A stretch of DNA of 64,000 nt from Desulfofustis limnaeus (GCF_023169885.1 NZ_AP025516.1:248001-312000); one strand, 5' to 3'. Positions 1-9,153 are shown, counted from the first letter of the stretch. Notes: generated from the sequence alone by a model not told the origin. Program-made: numbers and translations.

Positions 1-1
1 C

Positions 2-118
2 TATGAGGTTATGGCAAACACCAGTCTGCAGGCCCAGGTTCAGTGGCTGAGCGCCGAGATTGAAGGTGAAGATGCCGATAACTTCCAGGCTGGTCTTGGT
101 CTCTTCGTAACCTTCTAA
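2..118 (+). CDS. C-terminal fragment of an outer-membrane beta-barrel protein (porin-like)
   Basis: Only the last 38 codons are in the window; the 5' part lies before position 1. The reading frame is open from base 2 to a TAA at 116-118. The peptide has alternating polar and hydrophobic residues and ends GLGLFVTF, with a terminal phenylalanine. That C-terminal aromatic residue is the known sorting signal of Gram-negative outer-membrane beta-barrels read by the BAM complex. A strong terminator follows 24 bases later. The exact family cannot be named from this fragment. Confidence 0.65.
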   Translation, partial: YEVMANTSLQAQVQWLSAEIEGEDADNFQAGLGLFVTF

Positions 119-141
119 TCTTGATTTTCTGCAGTACCTTC

Positions 142-175
142 AAAAAGCCCGCTGCTTCGGCAGCGGGCTTTTTTT
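142..175 (+). terminator. Rho-independent terminator of the porin-like gene
   Basis: A GC-rich stem (AGCCCGCTGC paired with GCAGCGGGCT) closes on a TTCG tetraloop at 156-159 and is followed by a run of T residues. An A-run precedes the stem, so it may also terminate the minus-strand lipoprotein gene that ends at 235. Confidence 0.9.
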
Positions 176-234
176 GTGGTGCGCCCGGTAAGGAGCACCT
201 TGTTTTTTAGCGGTTGTGCGTGGACTTTTATCCT

Positions 235-747
235 TCACGGCTGGCTGGCTAACGGCAACTTGTAAAACCATGCCGATCCGCCGGAAGGTTCAGGGTCACT
301 GCCAGAGACGCGCACGTCATAGCCGAACGCGATCTGGCTTGCTTCTGCCGGTATCGGCAGCGCAATCTCTACAGCAAAGGGAAAGGTTGATTGGACGTCG
401 ACCCCGGCGATCTGGACGATTCTTTCGGTGGCCAGGACCCTGGCACTGTCATCGAGCAGGAACAGATAGAGATCCATCTGTTGTACCCACTGGTACAGAT
501 CGCGGTAGTGACGGCCGAGCCGAGCGGTCCCGGTCACGGATAATGCCTCGCCGGCCTGATACCGGTAGGAAATAGTCATTTCGAAATTCTCCCAGGTCCC
601 TTCCTGGGGGCCGGGAAGTGCCAGGGCTATGGTGGTGGCGGGGTCGTAGTGCTTGCCCACGTAGAAACTGGACAAGGGCTGACACGACACCAATAGTCCC
701 GCTGACACGAAAAAAAGGACCAGACGTGCAATAAGGCGGTGTTTCAT
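235..747 (-). CDS. Small predicted lipoprotein, last gene of the CotH/VTC operon
   Basis: 170 aa. The start at 747 is chosen because GAGGAGC lies just upstream and because it gives a classical lipoprotein signal: MKHR, a hydrophobic stretch and the lipobox LVSC with Cys22 as the lipidated residue. A longer frame to 831 would place the signal internally. The mature part is about 148 aa with no motif I recognise; it is rich in beta-type alternation and has a short proline/serine/glycine-rich stretch near the end. It lies 166 bases downstream of the cotH-like gene on the same strand, so it is probably co-transcribed, acting at the outer or inner membrane surface. Function unknown. Confidence 0.7.
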   Translation of the reverse strand: MKHRLIARLVLFFVSAGLLVSCQPLSSFYVGKHYDPATTIALALPGPQEGTWENFEMTISYRYQAGEALSVTGTARLGRHYRDLYQWVQQMDLYLFLLDDSARVLATERIVQIAGVDVQSTFPFAVEIALPIPAEASQIAFGYDVRVSGSDPEPSGGSAWFYKLPLASQP

Positions 748-913
748 GATGATAGCTCCTCGCTGGTTGGTTGCGTCCGGTTTGCCAGAAAACGAGAGAA
801 TTTTCGCTCTGCTCGGGCGTCGGTGGGGCACACAGATATCCTTTATAAGATAGATACCGTGTCGCCTTCGGTCAACTCAAGGAAGCGGGCACGAGTGGTA
901 CCGTCGCCGAGAG

Positions 914-2683
914 TCACTGGGTGGTGGCCGGCGATTCTTCTGTTGAGGCCGGCATAACGAGCAGTTCTATAGCGGTGTTGCTGTCCAGCAGAAGCTGCAG
1001 CCGTGGTTGCTCCACCTGCGCTCCATTAACCCGCCACACTGCCCGCAGCGTATCGGGGAATGAATCCGGGAGGGCAACGGAAACCGGGCTGGAGGGGTAA
1101 TAGTACCCATGATAGGGCTCGCGATACTCGTACCCGTCGATGCGCACTGACAGGCCTTTAGGAAAGGAAATTGAACAGGAGGAGGGCGGCGAGATCGAGA
1201 ACAGATCGTGCAACTCGGAATAGATGAAGGAAGGGCGGTTCTCGAAGAATCTACTCAACATGTCCAGATAATCCGCGTGCGGCTGACCGGACATAGCGAG
1301 CATGTGCCGATAATAATCGAGCCGTTCGCGCAGGAAAGAAGGTGAGAGCCGATGATTCAAGGTTTCGTTCAACCGCTGCAGGAAGTGATCCTGATAGGCT
1401 GAGTCGTGGTAAAACAAGCGGTTGAAGATATATGTTCGCCAACAGATCCGACGTTTGTCCTTGTGCTCGAGAAAACCCTCCAAGGCGGGTTGTTGCCAAT
1501 GGCGGCGATCGAATCCGTAGGTGCGGGCAGAACCGTCCCAGAAGCTGTGGTCCATGTCCCAGGTGAGATAAAACAGCCGGCTGGCAGGATCGTCCCGCCT
1601 GCCGACCGCTACGCCCTGGCAATAGTCTCCCGTGCCGCAGAAGGCCCAGGCAAGGATCTGTGCGGTGAGGTTGTCAAGATCCATCCGCTGTGCCACCTGC
1701 TGCATGTTCAAGATGACCTCTTCGTCGAGCACGGTGCCGATTTTCTCACGGTAGGACACCAGGTCTCTTTCTGAGTTCTTGCTGCGGTATTTGACGAAGA
1801 AGTAGTCCTCGCCATCGAGTCGCTGTCCCCATTGGCGCCGGCTGAGGTGTTCGGTGGCAAAACCGAGGCTATATGGTTTTCCGTTCAGATAAATGGAGAC
1901 CAGACGAGTTTCCGGCGCCTCGCAGCCGACCTTCCGGGCGATGTCGTAGGCGATGGGGTTGTTGAGCGGGTAGCCGGGCGGCCAGGCGCTGGTCTGCAAT
2001 ACGACCGTGCGGAGCGGGACCGGCAGGTCAGGAAGGATGAGTCCGGTTGGTACCTGCTCAAGCCCATACTTTCTCCGGAAATAAAGGCGAAAACCCGGGG
2101 TGAATTCGCCCGTGGTCAACCGTTTCCCACCGTGCATGCGGATTCCCGCATGAGTCTCGAAGAGCACCTTGCCCTCCTCGGCGTAAGACACCTCGGCAAT
2201 TCTCTCCCATTCCCCACCTTTTTGCTCCCTGTTGACCATGATGCCGGTGTCCGGATCGTGCAGGAAGTCATCATCCACCACGATAGATATGATTGGCCAT
2301 TGGGTTGAATCAGGCTGCAGGTTGTGAATCACTGCCGATGAGCGAAAGGTTCGTTCGTCGGCTGTGGTGGCGCCATAGGCATATTCCTCCACCCGCCTTT
2401 TCTTCTGGAAGACCAGGGTTTCGAGATCCTCGTCTGAGTGCTGGACAGCAGGAAATCGCTCGTAGTCGGTGGGTTCCGGCGCCACCAGGTGGAGCCTTTT
2501 CAGAATGCTTCCCAGCGTACCATAATCGATCACCCCGGATCCGACCGAGGTGGTCTGCATCGCGTTCTTCAGTCGGGCAAACCCCTCGAACTTCTCTAGT
2601 GCCAGAGCACCAAGTCCGAGAAGGAGGCCGATGAGAATCAGGAGGACAGAGACGGGGCAGCGAAAACGCATTCGGTTCCTCAT
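914..2683 (-). CDS. CotH-family protein (secreted/membrane-anchored kinase-like)
   Basis: 589 aa. An N-terminal membrane anchor (about residues 9-29) precedes a large exported domain. Recognisable CotH features are the early beta section with IRMHGG, the segment GYPLNNPIAYDIARKVG, FFVKYRSKN (candidate nucleotide-site lysine) and LTWDMDHSFWDG, which matches the DxD-containing metal motif of the family. CotH of Bacillus spores is a protein kinase acting on coat proteins; many Gram-negative homologues have no known substrate. The gene overlaps the preceding membrane-protein gene by 4 bases, indicating translational coupling. Its company (VTC domain, DUF4956) is a recurrent gene association, so a joint role in envelope or polymer assembly is an inference. 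The kinase activity of this copy is not proven. Confidence 0.85.
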   Translation of the reverse strand: MRNRMRFRCPVSVLLILIGLLLGLGALALEKFEGFARLKNAMQTTSVGSGVIDYGTLGSILKRLHLVAPEPTDYERFPAVQHSDEDLETLVFQKKRRVEEYAYGATTADERTFRSSAVIHNLQPDSTQWPIISIVVDDDFLHDPDTGIMVNREQKGGEWERIAEVSYAEEGKVLFETHAGIRMHGGKRLTTGEFTPGFRLYFRRKYGLEQVPTGLILPDLPVPLRTVVLQTSAWPPGYPLNNPIAYDIARKVGCEAPETRLVSIYLNGKPYSLGFATEHLSRRQWGQRLDGEDYFFVKYRSKNSERDLVSYREKIGTVLDEEVILNMQQVAQRMDLDNLTAQILAWAFCGTGDYCQGVAVGRRDDPASRLFYLTWDMDHSFWDGSARTYGFDRRHWQQPALEGFLEHKDKRRICWRTYIFNRLFYHDSAYQDHFLQRLNETLNHRLSPSFLRERLDYYRHMLAMSGQPHADYLDMLSRFFENRPSFIYSELHDLFSISPPSSCSISFPKGLSVRIDGYEYREPYHGYYYPSSPVSVALPDSFPDTLRAVWRVNGAQVEQPRLQLLLDSNTAIELLVMPASTEESPATTQ

Positions 2684-3522
2684 ATGTCTCCGGCCCGATT
2701 GTATTGAAAGCGGATGGTAGCGGAGCCGTTGGCCTGTTTAAAACGATGCAACAGATCTGCCACCAGAGCCGGATCGAGGTTGGTAACCCCTACTCCATAG
2801 ATGGTTTCCTGACCGCTCACCTGGCGGGACATATGAGGGCCAACCAGGTAGTCGGTTCCGGCAAAATCAGGAAGAACCAGGTGTGCTCCGTCGGAGAGGG
2901 AAATCTGCAGCCAGCCCTGGTTCTTGGCGCCCTTCATCAGATCTTGCTGCAAAAGCAGGCAAAGAAGCAGCCCGATGCCGGCGGAAGCGAGCACTAGCCC
3001 GTTCCAGGCAAAGATATCGCGCTTTCTGATGGGGGTCGGTATTTCGATGAATGGATCGTTTCCCTGCGATTGGAGCACCAGGTGGTTGTCCTGTTGCAGC
3101 AGACGTACCTGCGACGTACTAATCGGAGCGTAGTCCCGGAGCCACTGGAGAAGATCGAGTCGATAGTTGAATCCATAGGCAACTTCGGCCTTCGAGAGGA
3201 TCGCCGTACCCGGTTTTATACCGATGTCGAGTCGTATGTAGTCGATGCCGACAGCCATGGGTAAGGTGGCCCTGAAAACCGTGAGTTCATCGCCACGCAA
3301 GGTGGTCTGGAGCGACTTTTCCCCTTGAAAAGAGTCATCGTGATGGCGCCAAAAGACTTGCAGGATATCGTCTTGGGCGGCAGTTATCTCCAGGTGAATT
3401 GCCAGGCCGGCGGTGAAATATTGACAGAAGAGGGCGAGGCCAAGAAAAGCAGCCACGAGCAGGAGAGGGGCAACGAGTTCACGGACTTCTGGCAAGAATG
3501 ATCTTCTCGTGCGTGCTGCCAT
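2680..3522 (-). CDS. Two-helix membrane protein of unknown function
   Basis: 280 aa. A transmembrane helix lies near residues 14-35, an exported domain of about 135 residues follows, a second helix lies near 172-192, and an 85-residue cytoplasmic tail ends the protein. I recognise no family. The external domain has beta-rich spacing and lacks cysteines, metal motifs or catalytic signatures. It starts one base after the DUF4956 gene ends and its stop overlaps the cotH-like start, so the three proteins are almost certainly made together. A scaffold linking the external CotH-like protein to the membrane is one possible job, but this is guesswork from position. Confidence 0.75.
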   Translation of the reverse strand: MAARTRRSFLPEVRELVAPLLLVAAFLGLALFCQYFTAGLAIHLEITAAQDDILQVFWRHHDDSFQGEKSLQTTLRGDELTVFRATLPMAVGIDYIRLDIGIKPGTAILSKAEVAYGFNYRLDLLQWLRDYAPISTSQVRLLQQDNHLVLQSQGNDPFIEIPTPIRKRDIFAWNGLVLASAGIGLLLCLLLQQDLMKGAKNQGWLQISLSDGAHLVLPDFAGTDYLVGPHMSRQVSGQETIYGVGVTNLDPALVADLLHRFKQANGSATIRFQYNRAGDI

Positions 3523-3523
3523 G

Positions 3524-4243
3524 TCACAGTGCTTGATTGTTGTTGTAAAAGATGTTCAGGGTTGCGGACGGATAGTGGTCGTTGACCAGGGCCTTGAGGT
3601 CGAGAAGGCTGCTTTGTTTCACCTTTTGGAAATTATAGGAAATGACTGCTTGTCCATCGTTTTCCGCAACGCTGTCCAGACGCCCGGAGGGAATGTGGGT
3701 ACTCAGCGTGTCGAACAACTCTCGGTTGCGTTGATGATACAGCGGTGCCGGGATTTCAAGAATGACCACGCCACTGTTATCATTGACCATCAGAAAAGGG
3801 CGCCCGAAACGCATGATCAGCAACGCGATGACTGCAACTCCGAGGATGATGCACAGAAAGAGAATGTTAAACGTGGCGGCACACAAAGAGGTGGCCACAA
3901 CCAGCATGATAAAGCCGATTTCTTCCGGTTCCTTGATTGGCGTACGAAAACGGACGATGGATAGGGCACCGAGGAGACCGAGCGAGAGGGGGAGTGAAAA
4001 CTGGATGGCAATGAAAATGGCGGTAATCGAAATCCCCAGTAGTGGAAAGGCACGATAAATGAGGCTCCCCGTCGAGCGGGGTTGGAAAAAACGGACGTAG
4101 AGCAGCGCGATGACAAGAGAGGACAACAGGGAAATGCCCATGATGCCCAAAAACGGTATAAAGCCGATTTCGTTCATGCTCTTACTGCCAAAACCGGAGA
4201 GAACCGAGTACCAATCGATGCGTTGTGGGTCCATGGTGTTCAC
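3524..4243 (-). CDS. DUF4956 membrane protein
   Basis: 239 aa. Four hydrophobic segments fall in the first 150 residues, followed by a soluble C-terminal domain of about 85 residues. The stretch GALSIVRFRTPIKEPEE between helices is the hallmark of DUF4956. The biochemical role of this family is not established; it is frequently found beside VTC-domain and CotH genes, as here. It sits 16 bases downstream of the VTC gene and one base before the next membrane protein. The charged SIVRFRTPIKEPEE segment, conserved and near the membrane, could form a ligand site, but that is inference. Confidence 0.85.
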   Translation of the reverse strand: MNTMDPQRIDWYSVLSGFGSKSMNEIGFIPFLGIMGISLLSSLVIALLYVRFFQPRSTGSLIYRAFPLLGISITAIFIAIQFSLPLSLGLLGALSIVRFRTPIKEPEEIGFIMLVVATSLCAATFNILFLCIILGVAVIALLIMRFGRPFLMVNDNSGVVILEIPAPLYHQRNRELFDTLSTHIPSGRLDSVAENDGQAVISYNFQKVKQSSLLDLKALVNDHYPSATLNIFYNNNQAL

Positions 4244-4259
4244 TTTTAGAAGGAATCTT

Positions 4260-4946
4260 TCAGGCTGTTGTCAAAAGGCAGGCGGCATATTTGGAGAATG
4301 CATCTTTCCTGCAATCGGCCAGCGCGTTGATGTGGGTGAGCCAATCGGGGAGCAGGGGTGAGTGGCCTTTACATTCGAAGACTGCTGTGGGCAGCGGTTG
4401 TCCGTTGCACCTGGAAACAAACCGGCGGTTGATTCGTGGGACATGGATGTCGCTATCGACCGCAAAACGGGTGCCTGAGCACGGGTCAATATAACGAGTC
4501 CGGTAGTAACTGATCTGCAGCACGGGAAACAGCGGTTTGCCGAAATATTCGCCGGCTTCGCCGAGGATGGTGGCGAACTTGAAAAAATCCGGGTGATGGA
4601 GCGGCTGGAGAAGCGTCTCACTACCGTCCACGAAACACTTTCTGGTCTTCTTGCGGGTGCTGCCGATTTTTCGTTTCACCTCGAGAAAAAAAGGTGGAGC
4701 GGGGGGGGCTGCCGGGGTAGAGCCATACCAGCGCAACCGCACCTTTATCTTGAGGTAATCGCTGTTGAGTTTTTCATCTAGAAGCGAGAGATCGGCCGTA
4801 TCAAAATAAATGCTGGAGATGTAGCCGGCGGCGTAGGCCCCGTCTGCGCAATACCTCTTGGCAAGGTAGTGGCGGAGGGAGCGGGCGCGCTCGTTGGCGA
4901 GTATGTATTTTATTTCGTATTCAGCCGATGATTGGGCAGTGCTCAT
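4260..4946 (-). CDS. VTC-domain (polyphosphate-polymerase-type) protein
   Basis: 228 aa. The start at 4946 is preferred over the longer frame to 5084 because homology to the VTC fold starts right after it (YEIKYIL) and a TATAAT box lies 20 bases upstream. Tunnel-fold residues are visible: EIKY near residue 12, the SIYFDT strand, the basic IKVRLRWY strand, FFLEVKRK and the C-terminal RFAVDSDI. In yeast Vtc4 this domain makes polyphosphate from ATP at a basic tunnel. Bacterial stand-alone copies have this fold but mostly untested activity. First gene of a five-gene operon with DUF4956, a membrane protein, CotH-like and lipoprotein genes. Polyphosphate or another phospho-polymer as product is an inference. 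Confidence 0.82.
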   Translation of the reverse strand: MSTAQSSAEYEIKYILANERARSLRHYLAKRYCADGAYAAGYISSIYFDTADLSLLDEKLNSDYLKIKVRLRWYGSTPAAPPAPPFFLEVKRKIGSTRKKTRKCFVDGSETLLQPLHHPDFFKFATILGEAGEYFGKPLFPVLQISYYRTRYIDPCSGTRFAVDSDIHVPRINRRFVSRCNGQPLPTAVFECKGHSPLLPDWLTHINALADCRKDAFSKYAACLLTTA

Positions 4947-4965
4947 AGCAACACGAAAGAATTGG

Positions 4966-4971
4966 ATTATA
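4966..4971 (-). promoter_or_regulatory. Candidate -10 box of the VTC-DUF4956-CotH operon
   Basis: On the minus strand this reads TATAAT, exactly the sigma-70 consensus, 20 bases ahead of the chosen VTC start. No good -35 hexamer is visible at 16-18 bases, so an activator may be needed. It implies a very short leader. Confidence 0.5.
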
Positions 4972-5796
4972 CGGTGGGTTGCGTTGCGGTGACGGACAGC
5001 TGTGACCGAGCGAGGCGGCAGGGCATTGATACCGATTCTTGCCCTCCAGACACCCGGTGAACTCGGTTTCAAAGCGGTGTACACCAGAGGTGCGAAGCCT
5101 ATCCGAACCAGACTTTATAACACAACCCCTATCCAAATGAAACAAACTTTGGTTCACCCGACTCAAGGAACGTCTCTGTAACCGGGTTCAGTGCCGGTAA
5201 CTCAAAAAAGTACGCTCAATCAGGATGAACCCAAACTCTGGCCGCAGCCCCCATGGAACAACTGGTCGGTATGCTGACTTACGGGTGTGATTCATCGCCG
5301 GTGCCGTGGCGTAGCCGTGTGTCCCTCCGGGTAGTTGTTTGGTAGCTGTCGGTCAAACCGATTGGAGATAAATGGATCGGTGCGGGTTCTGTCTTGCATT
5401 GCGCCTCGATCGGTTTCAGCCTACAATCTGTGGATTGCTGCGCCAGGTTATAGGACAAGGAGACTTCCCAGATTGGCCGGTTCTGCCGGAAGCTGCATCG
5501 ACAGGCCCGGCAGCTCTTCCGGTCACCGAGACGATTGCTGCTCGAGCGCTTGAATAATTCAAAATTTCGTTCAAGGCCAAGGTACCCTCCGGTGTGCATG
5601 AGCGCTACGCTGCAGGCATGTGGATGCCATTGCGAGGATACCATGTGGTTACCCTACGATACGACGTGGTTACCCGGCATTTTTTTCACGGTTCACCTGG
5701 GTTCGTTGTGATTCCTGGTAGTGGGGGGAGTTAGAAGGAGGATGGGGGCGTGGTCGTGGAACGGTTGGGGCAGGAAAGAGGAGCCAAGAGAACGGC
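4972..5796. other. About 825-base region without a recognisable gene
   Basis: I see no convincing coding sequence on either strand. The open frames at 5279-5644 (minus) and 5335-5557 (plus) overlap each other, have odd composition (many Cys, Arg and Ser) and match no family I know. The right end has two copies of a 10-bp direct repeat (5645-5654 and 5666-5675) before the MFS gene. It may hold decayed genes or an insertion-element remnant, but no terminal repeats or transposase motifs could be identified. Confidence 0.5.
5645..5675. repeat. Direct repeat GTGGTTACCC, two copies 21 bp apart
   Basis: GTGGTTACCC occurs at 5645-5654 and 5666-5675. The 21-bp period places both copies on the same face of the helix. 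They lie about 120 bases before the MFS exporter start, so an operator for a dimeric regulator is possible. A transposon end with iterated binding sites is the alternative. Confidence 0.5.
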
Positions 5797-7182
5797 GTGA
5801 AATGGCGGATGTTACTGCTCGTTGGGGGCGGTGTATTTCTCAGCACCATGGACAGCAGCATGATCAACGTGGCTCTGCCCTCGATCATGCGCACGTTTTC
5901 CGCACCGCTCGTTGCCGTGCAATGGGTGGTGCTCATCTATCTGCTGACCATCACCGTTACTTTGCTGTTCTGGGGGATGGCTTCCGATCGTCTCGGCAAG
6001 GATACCATCTACTTGACCGGGATCGGGGTCTTCACCGTGGCTTCGATCTGCTGTTCGGTGGCGCCCGACCTGTGGGTCCTGGTGAGTGTCCGGTTTTTTC
6101 AAGGACTCGGCGCCGCGATGATGATGGCCTCCGGGCCGGGAATCATCCGGGACGCATTCCCTCGCCGGGAACTCGGCCGCGGCCTCGGACTGGTCGGCAT
6201 AGCGACTTCGGCGGGACTGATGACCGGGCCTGTCATCAGCGGCATGCTCATTACTGCCTATTCCTGGCGGATGATTTTTCTGGTTACGGTCCCGATCAGT
6301 ATGGCCATTCTTGTTTTCGGTTATCGGCTGATCAAGGAAGTTGACCTGTCTCAGGCCGCGGTGCCCAGTCCGCGCTTTGATTTTGCCGGAGCGGCGTTAT
6401 GGGTGGTCCTGGTCGTGTCGCTCATTCTCTATGCTCATTTTCTGCCTGCGTTCAGTTGGCGGTTCGGGCTGGGCGGCGCGTTGTGGTTGCTAGTGGCGGC
6501 CGCTCTGTTTGTCTGGTCGGAGCGAGTGCGTACGCCGGCGCTGTTGCCGCTCCATCTTTTTGCCAAAAGTTATTATCACATCGGCCTATTCACCGCCGCT
6601 GTCTCGTTTGGCTCGCTTTTTGTCGTGCTGGTGTTGTTACCCTTTTATCTGGACTATGTGCGCGGGTTGTCGACCCATCTGATCGGCTTGGTGATGATGG
6701 CCGTTCCCCTGAGCCTGTTTATCGTTTCCCCGGCTTCCGGGGCGCTTTACGATCGGTTCGGTGGCCGTCTTCTGACTACCGGGGGGTTGCTGGTCTGTTT
6801 TGTCAGCCTGCTCCTGCTGGCCATGACCAAAGCGGATACACCGCTCGTGGTAATGTGCGGGAAACTGGTGCTGTTGGGGATGGGGCAATCGATGTTTCTG
6901 GCCCCAAATACCGCTTCTCTGCTGGCCCGGATTAAAGATGACGATGCCGGCGTCACAGCCGGTCTGCTGGCCACATCTCGGAACCTGGGAATGCTTTGCG
7001 GCGCGGCCTTTGCCGGCATCGTTTTTGCCGCCTGGTTCGGTTGGTTTTCAGGGGGAGACGAGTTGTATGCCTATCGGCCGGAGCAAAGCTCTGTCTTTAT
7101 GGACTCGTTTCAGGCCACGTTGCTCTGCGCGGCAACAGTTTCCTTGTCGGCGGTGCTTGTCTCCTGGCAACGGGATGACTGA
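5797..7182 (+). CDS. MFS drug/solute exporter, DHA2 (EmrB/QacA) type
   Basis: 461 aa with about 14 hydrophobic helices, the usual length for the 14-TM DHA2 family of proton-driven exporters. The start is a GTG at 5797, with purine-rich GAGGAG-like sequence upstream. Helix 1 has LSTMDSSMINVALPSI, which contains the family's acidic residue pattern. The loop between helices 2 and 3 carries the MFS motif (GMASDRLGKD), and the motif-C region reads LGLVGIATSAGLMTGPVISG. No regulator, membrane-fusion or outer-membrane partner gene is adjacent, so the export route stops at the inner membrane or uses a distant partner. Substrate cannot be predicted. Confidence 0.85.
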   Translation: MKWRMLLLVGGGVFLSTMDSSMINVALPSIMRTFSAPLVAVQWVVLIYLLTITVTLLFWGMASDRLGKDTIYLTGIGVFTVASICCSVAPDLWVLVSVRFFQGLGAAMMMASGPGIIRDAFPRRELGRGLGLVGIATSAGLMTGPVISGMLITAYSWRMIFLVTVPISMAILVFGYRLIKEVDLSQAAVPSPRFDFAGAALWVVLVVSLILYAHFLPAFSWRFGLGGALWLLVAAALFVWSERVRTPALLPLHLFAKSYYHIGLFTAAVSFGSLFVVLVLLPFYLDYVRGLSTHLIGLVMMAVPLSLFIVSPASGALYDRFGGRLLTTGGLLVCFVSLLLLAMTKADTPLVVMCGKLVLLGMGQSMFLAPNTASLLARIKDDDAGVTAGLLATSRNLGMLCGAAFAGIVFAAWFGWFSGGDELYAYRPEQSSVFMDSFQATLLCAATVSLSAVLVSWQRDD

Positions 7183-7187
7183 ATGGG

Positions 7188-9023
7188 TTAGAGGTCCTTT
7201 TTGAACCGGATCAGAGCTGTCATTCCGGTTGGCTTGCTCGGTGTCAGAGAAAAGTCGGCGCCATGCTGTTCGAGGATTTGTTCGACTAAGGTGAGACCCA
7301 GGCCGGTACCATAGGTCTTGGTGGTATAAAAGGGATCGGTGACCCGGTGTAGATTGTGCATGTCGACGCCTGTACCGGTGTCACGGATGGAAATCAGTAC
7401 CGAGTTGTTCTCTTGCCAGCAGCGGACTTCCAGTATTCCACCGTCGGGCATGGCCTCGATGCTGTTTTTGATGAGGTGAACGAATACCTGTCTGATTTTC
7501 TCACTGTCAATATGCAGGATCGGGTCCTCTCCCTGCAGGTCGATTTCATAGATGATGGAGCTCTTCTTCATTGCTCCGTAAAAGATCATCACACTTCTAC
7601 GGATCAGAGAAAAGAGGGTCTGCGGCGATTTGACCAGCTCGTTTCTGCCGACAAAACTGAACAGGTCGGTGAGGGTCGCCTCGAGTTTACTGGTTTCCTT
7701 GATCAGCACGTCGAGAAATTTCTTGTTTTCCGCCTCCGGTATTCGTTTGCTGAGGAGCCGAGCGGTACCACCGATGGAGGTAATCGGGTTGCGCAACGTG
7801 TGCACCAACTGAGCGGACATATGGCCGAGGGCCGAATAACGCTCCGCTTCGATGAGCAAGTCCTTGCTCTTTTCCAGTTCCTGGGTAACCAACTCCAACT
7901 CGTCGATCTTAGACTGCATATCGGTGTAGAGCCGCGAGTGCTCAATGGCCAGGCTTGCCTGTCCGGCGAAGATCTCCAAAGCTTCAATGTCGGCCTGGTT
8001 GATCGGTTGCCGGGTGACGAAGTTGTCCGCTATGATGACCCCGAGCGCCTTGCTCGGAGAAAAGAGCGGGACGATGACGAAACTGTCTTCTCCCAGGGTC
8101 TCGATCAATTCGTGGGGAATGGCTATATCTGCTTGGCCCTGTCTGACCAGAATCGAACTCCGGTGACGGCAGGCGTGCATCAACGGATGCTGGACGAATG
8201 AGGCGGGCACTACCAGTGAGCGGACAATCTCATTAACGATGACGTCCTTTTTGAACGAGTCGGCAAACACCGTCGAGAAAAGATCCTGCAACTTCAGATT
8301 CTTGCGTTTGATTTCATTCCATACCTCGGCCGCATCTTCCCTGCTGCCGGGCCCGATCGCCAGTTCCCCCTGCAACATGGTTGCCGCTTCATCGAACAGG
8401 GCCAGGAAGGCCCGGTTGAAACGCAGCCCTTCCTCGGAGGTGATGCCGATGAGAATGGTCTGGAGAACGCCTTTGAGCTCTCGGGCGCTGAGATAGGCGG
8501 AGTTCATCTTCAGGTTGAGCTGGTGCAGGAACTGGGTGCGCAGGTTGGTCAGCTGTAACTTTTCCTGAAAGCGGCGGTTGTCGATGGCCAACCGCCGCTT
8601 TCGCAGGGTCTTGGCAACGGTATAGTGAAACTGCTCGATATTGACCGGTTTGGTCAGATAGTCGTCGGCACCGAGACGCAGGCAATGGAGGGCCGTCTCC
8701 AGGTCGGTGCTACCGGTGACCATGATGATGCCCAGATCGGGATCGTGATGTACCAGCTCGCTGAGGATCTCGTTGCCGCCTCGATCGGGCAGGCCGATAT
8801 CGAGCAGCACCAGGGCGACCTTCTGCTCACCGATCATGCGAAACAGTTCGGCGGCCGAGAAGGCGGCTCGCGACGGCAGGTTGTGTTTGCTCAGATAGGC
8901 CCTGAGCAGCACGGCTATTTCGGGGGAATCGTCAACGATAACAATTGTTTCATTGTCATCGACAAGTCGTTCTGAGGAAATCGAGGCATCATCCTGTCCG
9001 ACGGGTGCCAACAGCTCAACCAT
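7188..9023 (-). CDS. Hybrid signalling protein: receiver - GAF - histidine kinase
   Basis: 611 aa, soluble, no membrane helices. A receiver domain occupies residues 25-140 with the acidic pocket DD31-32, phospho-acceptor Asp75 and Lys125. A GAF-type sensory domain spans about 185-365 and a short coiled coil follows (370-395). The HisKA dimerisation helix has the phospho-accepting His408 in QLVHTLRNP. A HATPase_c domain (about 510-608) shows the N box (HLIKNSIEAMPDGG), the G1 box DTGTGVD and the G2 box GTGLGL. It is therefore a cytoplasmic kinase that integrates a phosphorelay input and a GAF ligand. The cognate response regulator is not adjacent (orphan). It is transcribed divergently from the DinG gene. 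Confidence 0.92.
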   Translation of the reverse strand: MVELLAPVGQDDASISSERLVDDNETIVIVDDSPEIAVLLRAYLSKHNLPSRAAFSAAELFRMIGEQKVALVLLDIGLPDRGGNEILSELVHHDPDLGIIMVTGSTDLETALHCLRLGADDYLTKPVNIEQFHYTVAKTLRKRRLAIDNRRFQEKLQLTNLRTQFLHQLNLKMNSAYLSARELKGVLQTILIGITSEEGLRFNRAFLALFDEAATMLQGELAIGPGSREDAAEVWNEIKRKNLKLQDLFSTVFADSFKKDVIVNEIVRSLVVPASFVQHPLMHACRHRSSILVRQGQADIAIPHELIETLGEDSFVIVPLFSPSKALGVIIADNFVTRQPINQADIEALEIFAGQASLAIEHSRLYTDMQSKIDELELVTQELEKSKDLLIEAERYSALGHMSAQLVHTLRNPITSIGGTARLLSKRIPEAENKKFLDVLIKETSKLEATLTDLFSFVGRNELVKSPQTLFSLIRRSVMIFYGAMKKSSIIYEIDLQGEDPILHIDSEKIRQVFVHLIKNSIEAMPDGGILEVRCWQENNSVLISIRDTGTGVDMHNLHRVTDPFYTTKTYGTGLGLTLVEQILEQHGADFSLTPSKPTGMTALIRFKKDL

Positions 9024-9153
9024 GGAAGCGTGTACCTAAAAATAATGGCAGGTTTTCGGAAGGCGCGCTCGGATAAGCAGAAAATGGGGGATGGCCGCCG
9101 TCGCCCCCGCCGTAATTCTTGCCTATCCAGCTGCATTCAGTGTACCGGTTTGG

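Noticed and set aside
5279-5644. 121-aa minus frame in the gene-poor region
   Set aside because: Overlaps plus frames of similar length, has no ribosome site and no recognisable family.
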